34,346 bases of DNA. Origin: Planctomycetota bacterium (GTDB lineage Bacteria; Planctomycetota; Planctomycetia; Gemmatales; Gemmataceae). The stretch lies in contig JAIOQJ010000118.1 in assembly GCA_021413475.1 (NCBI GenBank), forward strand, positions 1 through 34,346, in the 5' to 3' direction. This document shows, one piece after another, positions 7,853 to 16,338 of the stretch. The notes below the pieces were generated by a model that saw only the letters and a list, made by a program, of their open reading frames with translations, was not told where the DNA came from and ran no database searches. The position numbers and the translations under genes were made by a program. Position 1 is the stretch's first letter. Each line of letters opens with the position of its first letter.

Positions 7853-9316
7853 CTACCCCAACACCTCCCCCATCACCTCCCCATGCACATCCGTCAGCCG
7901 CCTTTCGATGCCGTTGTGGTAATACGCCAACCGTTCGTGGTCCAACCCCAGCAGATGCAGAATCGTCGCGTGCAGGTTGTAGATCGACGAGATCTTGTCG
8001 ACGGCTTTGTAGCCGAATTCGTCGGTGGCGCCGTAGCTGAACGCACGTTTGACGCCGGCTCCCATTAGCCAGGCGGTGAAGCCTTTGGGGTTGTGGTCGC
8101 GGCCGTTGGTCCCCTTCTGGAATGTCGGCATGCGGCCGAACTCGGTGACCCAAGCGACGAGCGTGTCGTCGAGTAGGCCGGTGCGTTTTAGGTCGCGCAA
8201 GAGTGCGGCACACGGTTGGTCGAAGATTGGGCCGTGGATGTTGTACTGGGTGTGGATGGTGCGATGGCCGTCCCAGTTGCCGACGCCTTCGCCCATCGCG
8301 TACGAGCCGTTGAAGAGTTGCACGAAACGGACGTCGCGTTCAAGCAGTCGGCGGGCCAGCAGGCAATTGCGAGCGAAGCCGGCCTTGGTCGGGTTCGAAC
8401 TGGTGGTGCCGTATTCGTCGTGAATTTTGGCGGTTTCCTTCGAGAGATCGGAGACCTCGGCCGCCCGAAGCTGCATGCGGGCGGCTAGTTCGTAACTGGC
8501 GATCCGGGCCGCGAGGTCGGTGTCCTCGGGGTGTTTTTTCAAATGCTCGTCGTTGAGCATTTTCAGAAAGTCCCGGGCGGCCAGGTCGGCCCGGCCATCG
8601 ACACTGCTGGGCCGTTGCAGATGGACGATCGGCTTGTCGGCATTGAAGGCGGGGCCCAGAAACACGGACGGCAGAAACGCACTGCCCCAATTATTCGGCC
8701 CCACTTGCGGCACGCCGCGCGGGTCGGGGATGGCGACGAACGCGGGGAGATCGGCACATTCGCTGCCGAGGGCATAGCTCACCCAGGCCCCGGCACTCGG
8801 GTAGCCATCGAGCGTGAAGCCGGTGCTCATCTGATTCTCGGCCGGCCCGTGCGTGTTGCTCTTGGCGGTCATCGAATGGATGAAGCACATGTCGTCGGCC
8901 AACTCGGCCAGGTTCGGCAACAGGTCCGAGACCATCTTGCCCGACTGCCCACGCGGCTTGAAGGCCCAGATTGGTTTGACGAGATTGCCGTTCGCCCCCT
9001 GGAACGTGACGAGATTGTCGCCACCCGGCATCGGCTGCCCATCACGGCGCACCAGTTCCGGCTTATAGTCCCAGGTATCGACATGGCTCACCGCGCCCGA
9101 GCAGAAGATCACCAGCACGCGCTTGGCCTTCGGCGTGAAATGCGGCGAACGCGGGGCGAGTGGATTCTCGGGGCGGATGACCGGGCGAATTGGAGTGGAA
9201 GCGCGCGAGTCGGCAAGCAAAGCGGCGAGCGCAATCCCCGCAAGGCCCTCGGCCGACGAACCGAGAAACGTACGGCGATCGAGGAGGCGACGGCCGGGGG
9301 TGGAGAGATCGAGCAT
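7853..9316 (-). CDS. DUF1501 family protein with Tat leader
   Basis: A 487-residue DUF1501 protein. The N-terminus has a clear twin-arginine motif (DRRTFLG) followed by a hydrophobic alanine/leucine stretch, so export by the Tat route is likely. Family blocks are VLVIFCSGAVSHVDTWDYKP, the CFIHSMTAKSNTHGPAENQM region, FARNCLLARRLLERDVRFVQ, WVTEFGRMPTF and GRDHNPKGFTAW; the late His and Asp residues fit metal ligands of the sulfatase/phosphatase-like fold. It belongs to the longer DUF1501 group, unlike the 422-residue paralogue at 1979-3247. The upstream gene on the same strand, 173 bases away, is a DUF1549/DUF1553 protein, the usual partner. The substrate is unknown. Confidence 0.94.
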   Translation of the reverse strand: MLDLSTPGRRLLDRRTFLGSSAEGLAGIALAALLADSRASTPIRPVIRPENPLAPRSPHFTPKAKRVLVIFCSGAVSHVDTWDYKPELVRRDGQPMPGGDNLVTFQGANGNLVKPIWAFKPRGQSGKMVSDLLPNLAELADDMCFIHSMTAKSNTHGPAENQMSTGFTLDGYPSAGAWVSYALGSECADLPAFVAIPDPRGVPQVGPNNWGSAFLPSVFLGPAFNADKPIVHLQRPSSVDGRADLAARDFLKMLNDEHLKKHPEDTDLAARIASYELAARMQLRAAEVSDLSKETAKIHDEYGTTSSNPTKAGFARNCLLARRLLERDVRFVQLFNGSYAMGEGVGNWDGHRTIHTQYNIHGPIFDQPCAALLRDLKRTGLLDDTLVAWVTEFGRMPTFQKGTNGRDHNPKGFTAWLMGAGVKRAFSYGATDEFGYKAVDKISSIYNLHATILHLLGLDHERLAYYHNGIERRLTDVHGEVMGEVLG

Positions 9317-9338
9317 GTGGGTACTCTAGCGGAAATTT

Positions 9339-9434
9339 TAGCCACGGATTGAACACAGATTAAACACGGATTAAATCCGGGACATTGTCATCTCATTCTT
9401 TATCCGTGTTAAATCCGTGTTCAATCCGTGGCTA
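9339..9434. repeat. Inverted repeat of CACGGATT-type tandem units
   Basis: The left arm reads TAGCCACGGATTGAACACAG followed by further CACGGATTAAA units. The right arm, at 9399-9434, is its near-complete reverse complement, ending in TCAATCCGTGGCTA. Each arm consists of two to three short tandem copies of an ACACGGATTNAA unit. The element fills the gap between the DUF1553 and DUF1501 genes. The sequence type is widespread as an intergenic repeat in planctomycetes and verrucomicrobia, from general recollection. Confidence 0.8.
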
Positions 9435-9489
9435 AAGTTCTTCAAGTATTCCTCGGGTCGCTTACGCTCCCGGCGCGCCAAACTCGCCT

Positions 9490-11955
9490 TCAAAACACAA
9501 ACAAAAACTCATTCGCATTGAACAGGGCCCGGCACAAGGCACTCAGGCCATGTTCGCGGACCAGGATCAACGCCGCGGCGGATTCGTTGGCCGTCGGTTC
9601 GCGCTGGAATGCCAAACGGAAGGCCCAGCGAACTTGCTGGGTCGTGTCGTTGCCCGCATTCTTTTCGATGCGCTCGGCCAGAAACTTCGCCTGTTGCAGC
9701 AGGAACGGGCTATTGAGCAGATTGAGCGATTGCAGGGGCGTCGTTGAACTCGTTCTTTTCGGGGCGATCTGGCCGCTGTCGGGGCAATCGAAGGCTCCGA
9801 AGGTGTTGTCGACGTGCATGCGCGGCTTGCTCTGGTAGATCATCCGGCGGAACTCCGCGGGGCCGAATTCCTTCTTGGACGTGTAGACCTTCACGTAGTT
9901 ACCGTTCGGTTCGAAGAGGTCGAAGCCCGGACCGCCCATCGAGGTTTCGAGCTTGCCGCTGACGAAGAGGATCGAATCGCGCAGGGCCTCGGCTTCCAGG
10001 CGTCGCGGCGGATAGCGCCAGAGCAAACGGCCCTGGGCGTCTTTCGCCAACGCGTTCGGATTCGCGGCGGATGATTGGCGATAGGTTGCCGAGGTCACGA
10101 TCAAGCGGTGAATCTGTTTCAGGCTCCACTTGCGCTCCACTAGCTCGCTCGCCAGCCAATCGAGAAGTTCCGGGTGCGACGGCGTGCCACCGTTTTTGCC
10201 AAAATCGCTCGGCGTGGCAACGATGCCGGTGCCGAAATGGTAGTGCCAGAGGCGATTGACGATCACACGAGCCGTCAGCGGGTTGGCGGGATCGGTGATC
10301 CACTCGGCCAGCGCCTTGCGGCGATCATGATCCGAGGCATTCGTGGCGAGTTGCAGCTTGGGCGCGAACGACGCCAGGGCGGCGGGCGGGATCGCTTGGA
10401 GCTTCTGGGTCGCGTCGCCGCGATTCAATAAATGAGTGGCCTCGGGATTGGTGAAGCGGCCGAGATAGGCCATCGCCGGCCGTTCGAGTGCCGCGATCTG
10501 GCGTGTCAATTCGGCCTGCCGTGCCGCGTTGCGTTTCCAAGCTTCACGCTCCGCCTCCGTCTCGCCGGGCGGCGTCATCGGGTCGGGTTCGCCGAAACCG
10601 GCCCGATCGTTCGAGCCGGCCACGCTTTGCCATTGGCCTGCCTCCAGAGCGATTTCGATCTGGTAACGAACGGCGACGCGATCGTTAAATTTCCCTTCGC
10701 GGTCACGGCCCCAGACGATCCGATCGATGGTGGCCGGTTCCTTGAGTTCAATCTGGATCCAGCCCTTGCCGGCCTGGTTGGAGATCCAGCTTTGCGAATT
10801 GCCAAATCGGCCGTTGTTGATGTGTTCGAGCTTGTGAATCGGATGGCTCGGAAAATTGCCCGACGACGTCGCGACCCCGCCCAGGGCGACATTGCTCGAC
10901 TTCGCACCCGCCGAGAAGATTTCCAATTCATCGAGGCACGGTTCCCCGCCGTTCGTCGCTAGCACCGTGAAACGCACGAACTTGGCGAGCACCGGTTTGA
11001 AACGTTCGGTATTCATTCGCGCATTCACCGGCGGGCGGCGTTTGGCAGTCGCCTTCGGGTCGGCGAAAGGTTCCGTCGCGGCCAGTAGCACGGCAAGCGA
11101 CGCTCGCTCTTTCTTTAATGCCTCCAATTGATGGACGCGTGACTCTTCGGTGTTCGTGGGAAACGCTCGTTCGCCATGCTGCACTCCGGCGAACATGGCT
11201 TTGATGCCGTAATAGTCTTTCATCGAAATCGGATCGAACTTGTGATCGTGGCAGCGAGCGCAACCGACGGTCAGCCCGAGAAACGTCGCGGCCGTGGTGC
11301 TGACCATGTCGTGCAGTTCGTCGGCCCGCTGTTGCTGGGTGAGAACCGGATCGGGGCTTTTGACCTTGTCGAAAGGCCCTCCGACGAGGAACGCGGTCGC
11401 GGCATCGGCCTGGAAAACATCGCCCGCTATTTGTTCGCGGACGAAGCGATCGTACGGCTTGTCGTCGTTGAAAGAACGAATCACGTAATCGCGAAAAGGC
11501 CAGGCGTTCGGCCGGGCCTGGTTCATCTCGAATCCGTCGCTCTCGGCGAAGCGCACCACATCGAGCCAGTGCCGTGCCCAGCGTTCGCCGAAGTGCGGCG
11601 AGGCGAGGTATTGATCGACCAGCTTCTCGTAAGCATCGGGAGCGGCATCCTTGATGAAGGCATCGACTTCCTCGGGCGTCGGCGGCAAGCCGAGCAGGTC
11701 AAACTTGAGGCGACGAATTAAGAGAGTTTTGTCGGCTTCCGTCGATGGTGTCAAGCCGCTGACTTCCAGGTTCGCCAGGATGAAGGCATCGATGGCGTTA
11801 CGCTTCCAGGTGGCGTTTTTCGTCGGAGGGAGGGCTGGCCGTGCGATCGGTTGAAACGACCAGTGCGGCGTTGGCTCTTTTCTTTGGAGCGTCTTACCGT
11901 GGAGAAGCATCGCGACGGCACACGACACGAGAAAAATGCGGGATCGGTATTTCAT
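9490..11955 (-). CDS. Large DUF1549/DUF1553 protein with discoidin-like insert
   Basis: An 821-residue exported protein. I chose ATG 11955 because it opens directly into a basic, hydrophobic leader (MKYRSRIFLVSCAVAMLL); the frame upstream to 12009 enters a repeat. DUF1549 spans about 45-260 (LKFDLLGLPPTPEEVDAF; CARCH at 232-236, a CxxCH). Residues about 320-450 form a coagulation factor 5/8 type C (discoidin) carbohydrate-binding-like domain (FVRFTVLATNGGEPCLDELE, WIQIELKEPATIDRIVWG). DUF1553 follows from about 530 (ARVIVNRLWHYHFGTGIV, PPRRLEAEALRDSILFVSG). The insert suggests recognition of a glycan or surface ligand. It pairs with the DUF1501 gene downstream; the chemistry is unknown. Confidence 0.93.
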   Translation of the reverse strand: MKYRSRIFLVSCAVAMLLHGKTLQRKEPTPHWSFQPIARPALPPTKNATWKRNAIDAFILANLEVSGLTPSTEADKTLLIRRLKFDLLGLPPTPEEVDAFIKDAAPDAYEKLVDQYLASPHFGERWARHWLDVVRFAESDGFEMNQARPNAWPFRDYVIRSFNDDKPYDRFVREQIAGDVFQADAATAFLVGGPFDKVKSPDPVLTQQQRADELHDMVSTTAATFLGLTVGCARCHDHKFDPISMKDYYGIKAMFAGVQHGERAFPTNTEESRVHQLEALKKERASLAVLLAATEPFADPKATAKRRPPVNARMNTERFKPVLAKFVRFTVLATNGGEPCLDELEIFSAGAKSSNVALGGVATSSGNFPSHPIHKLEHINNGRFGNSQSWISNQAGKGWIQIELKEPATIDRIVWGRDREGKFNDRVAVRYQIEIALEAGQWQSVAGSNDRAGFGEPDPMTPPGETEAEREAWKRNAARQAELTRQIAALERPAMAYLGRFTNPEATHLLNRGDATQKLQAIPPAALASFAPKLQLATNASDHDRRKALAEWITDPANPLTARVIVNRLWHYHFGTGIVATPSDFGKNGGTPSHPELLDWLASELVERKWSLKQIHRLIVTSATYRQSSAANPNALAKDAQGRLLWRYPPRRLEAEALRDSILFVSGKLETSMGGPGFDLFEPNGNYVKVYTSKKEFGPAEFRRMIYQSKPRMHVDNTFGAFDCPDSGQIAPKRTSSTTPLQSLNLLNSPFLLQQAKFLAERIEKNAGNDTTQQVRWAFRLAFQREPTANESAAALILVREHGLSALCRALFNANEFLFVF

Positions 11956-12005
11956 CCTGGGAATTCTCGCAAAGACAGCGACCCATCGCCGTTGAAAAAT
12001 TTGTA

Positions 12006-12142
12006 TCACGAAAACACGAAAGAATGAAAGAACGAAAAAATCGAACCACGACGAAAAACAAGCCTCTGCCCGCCCACTTTTCGATTCTGAAATCTACCGA
12101 GACCCTGCTTCTTCGACTTTTCATACTTTCGTGTTTTCGTGA
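12006..12142. repeat. Inverted repeat, TCACGAAAACACGAAAG type
   Basis: The 17-base arms at 12006-12022 and 12126-12142 are exact reverse complements and enclose 103 bases. Short ACGAAA-rich units just inside the left arm (GAATGAAAGAACGAAA) look like extra, degenerate copies. It fills most of the gap between the DUF1553 gene and the TrmJ-like gene. No open frame of interest lies inside. It resembles the repeat at 9339-9434 in design, with short tandem units arranged head to head, but differs in sequence. Confidence 0.8.
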
Positions 12143-12248
12143 TTGATTCTGTTCTTTTAACTTACTCCAATCACTCGCCATGCTACCAGAATAACGCGCC
12201 GGCATCCGGATACAAGAATGTGTTCGGACAGCCAAGGAAGACCGTCGA

Positions 12249-13010
12249 TTACGCTTCCGGCTCGCTCCATTCCGCTTTCACCCCATGCTCCGTGACAAAT
12301 AAAAGCTGCCGGGCCAAGCCGTGGAGAATTTTCACTTCATTCGGCGACGGTTGCGCCCGCGTGATCAGTTGCCGGATCGCGTGCATCAATTGCTCGGACT
12401 TTGCCCCGAAGAGAAAATGAACCGCGCTGAGTGCCTCGCGGAGATGCTCGAACATGCGCTCCTGCTCTTCGAACGGAGCGATCTTGTGGGTGGGTTGATT
12501 GGCGGTGTCCTGGGCGAGCAACCACTGATGGCGAAGTTCGCACAAGCAGATCGCGACGGCCTGGGCGAGATTTAGGGCCGCGTAATCGGGATCAGTCAGG
12601 ATGCGAATCAACCCGTGGCAGCGAGCGACCTCGACATTGGTTAGCCCCGACGGTTCCGGGCCGAAGACCAGGGCGCAGGGGCCTTCTGGTAAGGCTTGGG
12701 CCAGACGCGGGATCACTTCGTCAGGCCTGCCATACGTGTGGGTGCGAAAAAGACCGTCGATATTCGAGGACGTGGCGAGCACCACCCGGCAATCGACCAA
12801 AGCCTCGTCGAGTGAAGTGACCACGCGAGCGGCGTCGAGGATCGCTTCCCCGTGCGTCGACATTCGCCGGGCTTCCGGGGCGAAACGATCGGCGATGGGT
12901 TCGACGAGTACCAGGTCGGACAGGCCGAAGTTTCGCATGGCCCTGGCCGTCGCGCCGAGATTTCCCGCATAGTGCGGCCGAACCAGAACGACACGGCAGT
13001 TGGTGAGCAT
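12249..13010 (-). CDS. trmJ: TrmJ-like tRNA 2'-O-methyltransferase (SPOUT/TrmH family)
   Basis: A 253-residue SpoU/TrmH family protein. The N-terminal block VVLVRPHYAGNLGATARAMRNFGL is the family opening. The knot-forming SAM-binding motifs follow: ALVFGPEPSGLTNVEVARC and then LNLAQAVAICLCEL. This order and the about 90-residue C-terminal helical extension match TrmJ, which methylates the 2'-OH of residue 32 in tRNA anticodon loops using S-adenosylmethionine. The product should be cytoplasmic and dimeric, as is usual for SPOUT enzymes. It stands alone between repeat DNA and a small membrane protein gene. It could be another TrmH-type enzyme with a different RNA target, but the motif set favours TrmJ. 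Confidence 0.9.
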   Translation of the reverse strand: MLTNCRVVLVRPHYAGNLGATARAMRNFGLSDLVLVEPIADRFAPEARRMSTHGEAILDAARVVTSLDEALVDCRVVLATSSNIDGLFRTHTYGRPDEVIPRLAQALPEGPCALVFGPEPSGLTNVEVARCHGLIRILTDPDYAALNLAQAVAICLCELRHQWLLAQDTANQPTHKIAPFEEQERMFEHLREALSAVHFLFGAKSEQLMHAIRQLITRAQPSPNEVKILHGLARQLLFVTEHGVKAEWSEPEA

Positions 13011-13041
13011 GAGGACCGCGAAATCCGAGGAAGATTGATTA

Positions 13042-13413
13042 CTATCGGCGTCTGTATTGCATATCCACAGAATGGATGCCCGACGAGTCTAACTCGACCT
13101 GGTACGATGCCGGACTACTGCCATCGAAATATCCTCCTGCATTGACCCTCTTACGTTCGCCGTGAGACGTTGAAAATTCGATTTCCAAGTGAGAGTCGTG
13201 GCTGGGGATCACACGAGAAGTTAAATAGTCGCCCGAATCCAAATCCCCTACTGGATATGATCTTCCTGAAACATGAATCACGATATCGCTGATGGACTGG
13301 TCGCTGACATTCGTCAATCTTACTCTGGTAGCGGATAGATCATAAAGAAACCAGTACGGGATGCCGATGGCTACAACAAAACAGATCAAAATTTTGACAC
13401 TTCGTTGCAACAT
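13042..13413 (-). CDS. Small membrane-anchored hypothetical protein
   Basis: A 123-residue protein with one N-terminal membrane helix (ILICFVVAIGIPYWFLY, residues 8-24) and a beta-rich extracytoplasmic part (VRLTNVSDQSISDIVIHVSG, then a stretch ending in SSPASYQVELDSSG). An AAGGTGAG sits just before the ATG. Its base composition is more AT-rich than the neighbours, which could mean transfer or weak selection. It lies 31 bases upstream of the TrmJ-like gene on the same strand. I recognise no family; the beta-sandwich-like sequence hints at a small binding or structural role. Confidence 0.7.
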   Translation of the reverse strand: MLQRSVKILICFVVAIGIPYWFLYDLSATRVRLTNVSDQSISDIVIHVSGRSYPVGDLDSGDYLTSRVIPSHDSHLEIEFSTSHGERKRVNAGGYFDGSSPASYQVELDSSGIHSVDMQYRRR

Positions 13414-13726
13414 AGGCTCACCTTCAAAATGATCTTGGATTGCTTCGTTTCAAGACCGTCTACCAATTGCTTGCATCATCAATCAAGTGCCGCACCCAAT
13501 GCAAGAGCACACAATTCGAACTGTTGCTCAAACGAACGTAGTATCAATCTTCGAAGGTTGTCTGAAATTAGTCGAAACAGTTTCCAATAGCTGATTTTCC
13601 GTCGCGGGACGGGCGAGTTTATGGTACTTTCTTCCTTTCTACACGAAATGGAGAGTAGCCGCCCCCTCGCCGCGGCTCTTCGCATCAGTTTGTCGAGCAT
13701 TATTGATCCATCACCCGGAGTCCAGC
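13414..13726. other. Intergenic gap, no gene seen
   Basis: These 313 bases separate the divergent small membrane protein gene and the GH63 gene. All six frames are broken by stops or give low-complexity translations. The only clear signal is GGAG at 13717-13720, placed six bases before the GH63 ATG. No clear -35/-10 pair was found, but both divergent promoters should lie here. Confidence 0.5.
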
Positions 13727-16236
13727 ATGCCGGTTGCCGACCAGGAGCAACAGCGGTTAGAGGAACAAAAACTCGGTAAAGCCAACTGGCGCAAGTGGGG
13801 GCCGTATGTCAGCGATCGCTCCTGGGGGACCGTGCGCGAGGACTACAGCGGCGACGGCAACGCCTGGGACCATTTTCCCCACGACATGGCTCGTTCCCGG
13901 GCGTACCGCTGGGGAGAAGACGGCATCGCCGGCTTCTGCGATCGCTATCAACTGCTCGTTTTTGCACCTGCGTTCTGGAACGGCAAGGATCCGATCCTCA
14001 AGGAACGCCTGTTTGGGCTGACCCCGCCCGAGGCAAATCACGGCGAGGACGTCAAGGAAGCGTACTTTCATCTCGATGCCACGCCATCGCACTCGTATCA
14101 GCGTTTTCTCTACAAGTACCCCCACGCGGAATACCCGTACGCGAAATTGCTCGAAAAGAACCGCTCACGCTCGGAATTCGAACCGGAATATGAACTGGCC
14201 GACGCGGGCGTTTTCGATCAGGGGCGCTATTTCGATATTTTCATCGAGTACGCCAAGGTCGACACGGATGATTTCGTGATCCGCTTCGAGATCTGGAATC
14301 GCGGACCGGAACGGGCTTCGTTGCATGTCGTCCCACAACTCTGGTTCCGCAATCGCTGGTCGTGGTCGGGCACGCCGAAACCGAAGCCCGCCATTCAAGT
14401 GAACGAGGAGAACAAGAAGTTCGTCTGCCTGCTCGCCGACGAAGCGGACTCGGAGCCGTTGCCGAATTTGCCGTTTCAATACAAGCTCGGCCATCGCTAC
14501 TTGTATGCCCCGGCGGGGGGCGTGCCGCTCTTCACGGAAAACGACACAAATACCGCGCGTCTCTGGAACGTCCCGTGCGGCGAATTCGTCAAGGATGCCT
14601 TTCATCGCCACGTCGTTCATGGGGAAGCGTGCGTCAATCCGGCGAAGCGAGGCACCAAATCGGCGATCCACTATGGGCCGATCGCGATCGATGCTGGGAA
14701 ATGCCATGTGATTCACATGCGCCTGGCCCATAAGTCGATCAAGGATCCTCTGTCCGAAGTTGACGCGATCGTCGCCCAGCGAAAAAAAGAAGCAGACACG
14801 TTTTACGCGAAGGTCCACCCGAAAAACGCGACGGCGGAAGAAAAAGCCATCCAGCGAAAAGCGATTGCCGGCTTGCTGTGGAGCAAGCAGATTTATCTCT
14901 TCGACGTGAACACCTGGCTGGAAGGGGACAATCCGGCCGCCCCGCCGCCGGCTTCGCGGAAAGCGATTCGCAATCAGCACTGGCAGCATCTCAACTCGAT
15001 GCGCGTGCTCTCGATGCCCGACAAATGGGAATACCCCTGGTTCGCTGCCTGGGATCTCGCGTTTCACACGCTGCCGCTCGCGCTGGTCGATGTGGAATAC
15101 GCCAAGGATCAACTCTGGCTGATGCTCTTCGAACAGTTCCAGCACCCGAACGGCCAGATCCCCGCGTACGAATGGGAATTTTCCGATCTCAATCCGCCCG
15201 TGCATGCCTGGGCGGTCTGGCGAGTCTATCAGATCGATCTCGAACGCTCCGGGAAGGCCGATCATCTCTTCCTGGAGAAGTGCTTCCACAAGCTGCTGAT
15301 CAATTTCACGTGGTGGGTCAACAAGGTCGATAAAGTTGGCAACAACCTGTTCGAGGGCGGATTCCTCGGACTCGATAATATCACCCTCATCGATCGGAGC
15401 TCGCCGTTCGCCCCCGGCACCAAGATCTTGCAATCGGACGCCACCGGCTGGATGGGGATGTTCTGCTTGAACATGATGCGCATCGCCATCGAGCTATCGA
15501 CTTCGAATGCCGCCTACCTCGGCATGGCGACCAAGTTCTTCGAACACTTCATCTACATCGGCGCGGCCCTGAACCGCAAGCGAACCCACAACGAATTCGC
15601 TCTATGGAGCGAACGCGACGGCTACTTCTACGACGTTCTTCTCTGGCCGGACGGTAGCTGGCACAAGTTCCGCGTCCGGTCGCTAGTGGGGTTAATCCCG
15701 CTCTTCGGCGTGGAAGTACTCGACGACGTGACGCTCGACACGCATCCAGAATTCAAAGCGAACTTCCTGTGGTTCCTCAAGAACCGCACCGACATGACGG
15801 ATCGCTGCGTCACCAAGATCGAGAAGAACGGGAAGACGAGTTACGTTTTGAAACTCCTCAGCGATCCGCATCTCGGCCGTGTCTTGTCGCGGGTAGCCGA
15901 CCCCGAGGAATTCCTCAGCCCCTACGGTCTGCGGAGCCTTTCGAAGTACCACGAACAGCATCCGTTCGAATACAACGGAGCACGCGTTAATTACGAGCCG
16001 GCCGAGGCGGTGTCCGCGAGCTATCGGAAGGCATGGTCCGCCTGTTCCGCCGCGGCCCGGACGGCCATCGACCGTTCGAGGGAACGCAGCGATTGTTCCA
16101 CGATGATCCGCACTGGAAGGATCTGCCGCAATTCCACGAGTACTTCAACCCGGAAACGGGCGAAGGCCTCGGTGCGTCGCATCAGACGGGCTGGACGGCC
16201 CTGGCGGCGTCGTTGATTGATGAATTGCGGCGGTGA
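13727..16236 (+). pseudogene. GH63 (MGH1-type) glucosidase, internally deleted and frameshifted
   Basis: Residues 1 to about 770 read as a bacterial GH63-type glucosidase: WGPYVSDRSWGTVREDYS and AWDHFPHDMARSRAYRWGEDG near the start, then WEYPWFAAWDLAFHTLPLAL, HPNGQIPAYEWEFSDLNPPV and GWMGMFCLNMM in the alpha/alpha-barrel. After VNYEPAE (near 15988-16008) the frame turns to low-complexity Arg/Ser sequence and stops at 16216. In the next frame the family tail appears (VRELSEGMVRLFRRGPDG, then FHEYFNPETGEGLGASHQTG) and ends at 16236. The block that normally joins these parts, containing the GGNSNWRGP-type motif, is missing (roughly 60-80 residues, from memory of the family). The gene therefore looks inactivated unless this is an assembly error. 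ATG 13727 has GGAG six bases upstream. The substrate is probably an alpha-glucoside. Confidence 0.85.
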
Positions 16237-16254
16237 GGACGACGCGCGAATTTT

Positions 16255-16319
16255 CGTTTGTGGTGACCCGCTTTAGCGGGTCTGACGCCTCGACCCGCTA
16301 TTGCGGGTCACTACAAACG
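16255..16319. repeat. Double-hairpin repeat, GACCCGCTTTAGCGGGTC type
   Basis: The outer arms CGTTTGT/ACAAACG (with one mismatch next to the stem) enclose two inner hairpins, GACCCGC-TTTA-GCGGGTC and GACCCGC-TATT-GCGGGTC. The inner hairpins are themselves head-to-head copies separated by a short spacer. It sits between the convergent GH63 and FHA-cyclase genes, where it could act as a bidirectional terminator. A related copy is at 31037-31087. Confidence 0.85.
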
Positions 16320-16338
16320 AGCACGAACGCTCATCCAT

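Noticed and set aside
8380-8410. GGTTCGAAC resembling a tRNA T-loop
   Set aside because: It lies within the DUF1501 coding region and no cloverleaf can be built around it.
14165-15433. Long minus-strand frame of 422 codons opposite the GH63 gene
   Set aside because: It is antisense to clear GH63 sequence and shows the Arg/Glu/Val-rich composition of a shadow frame, with no recognisable motif.
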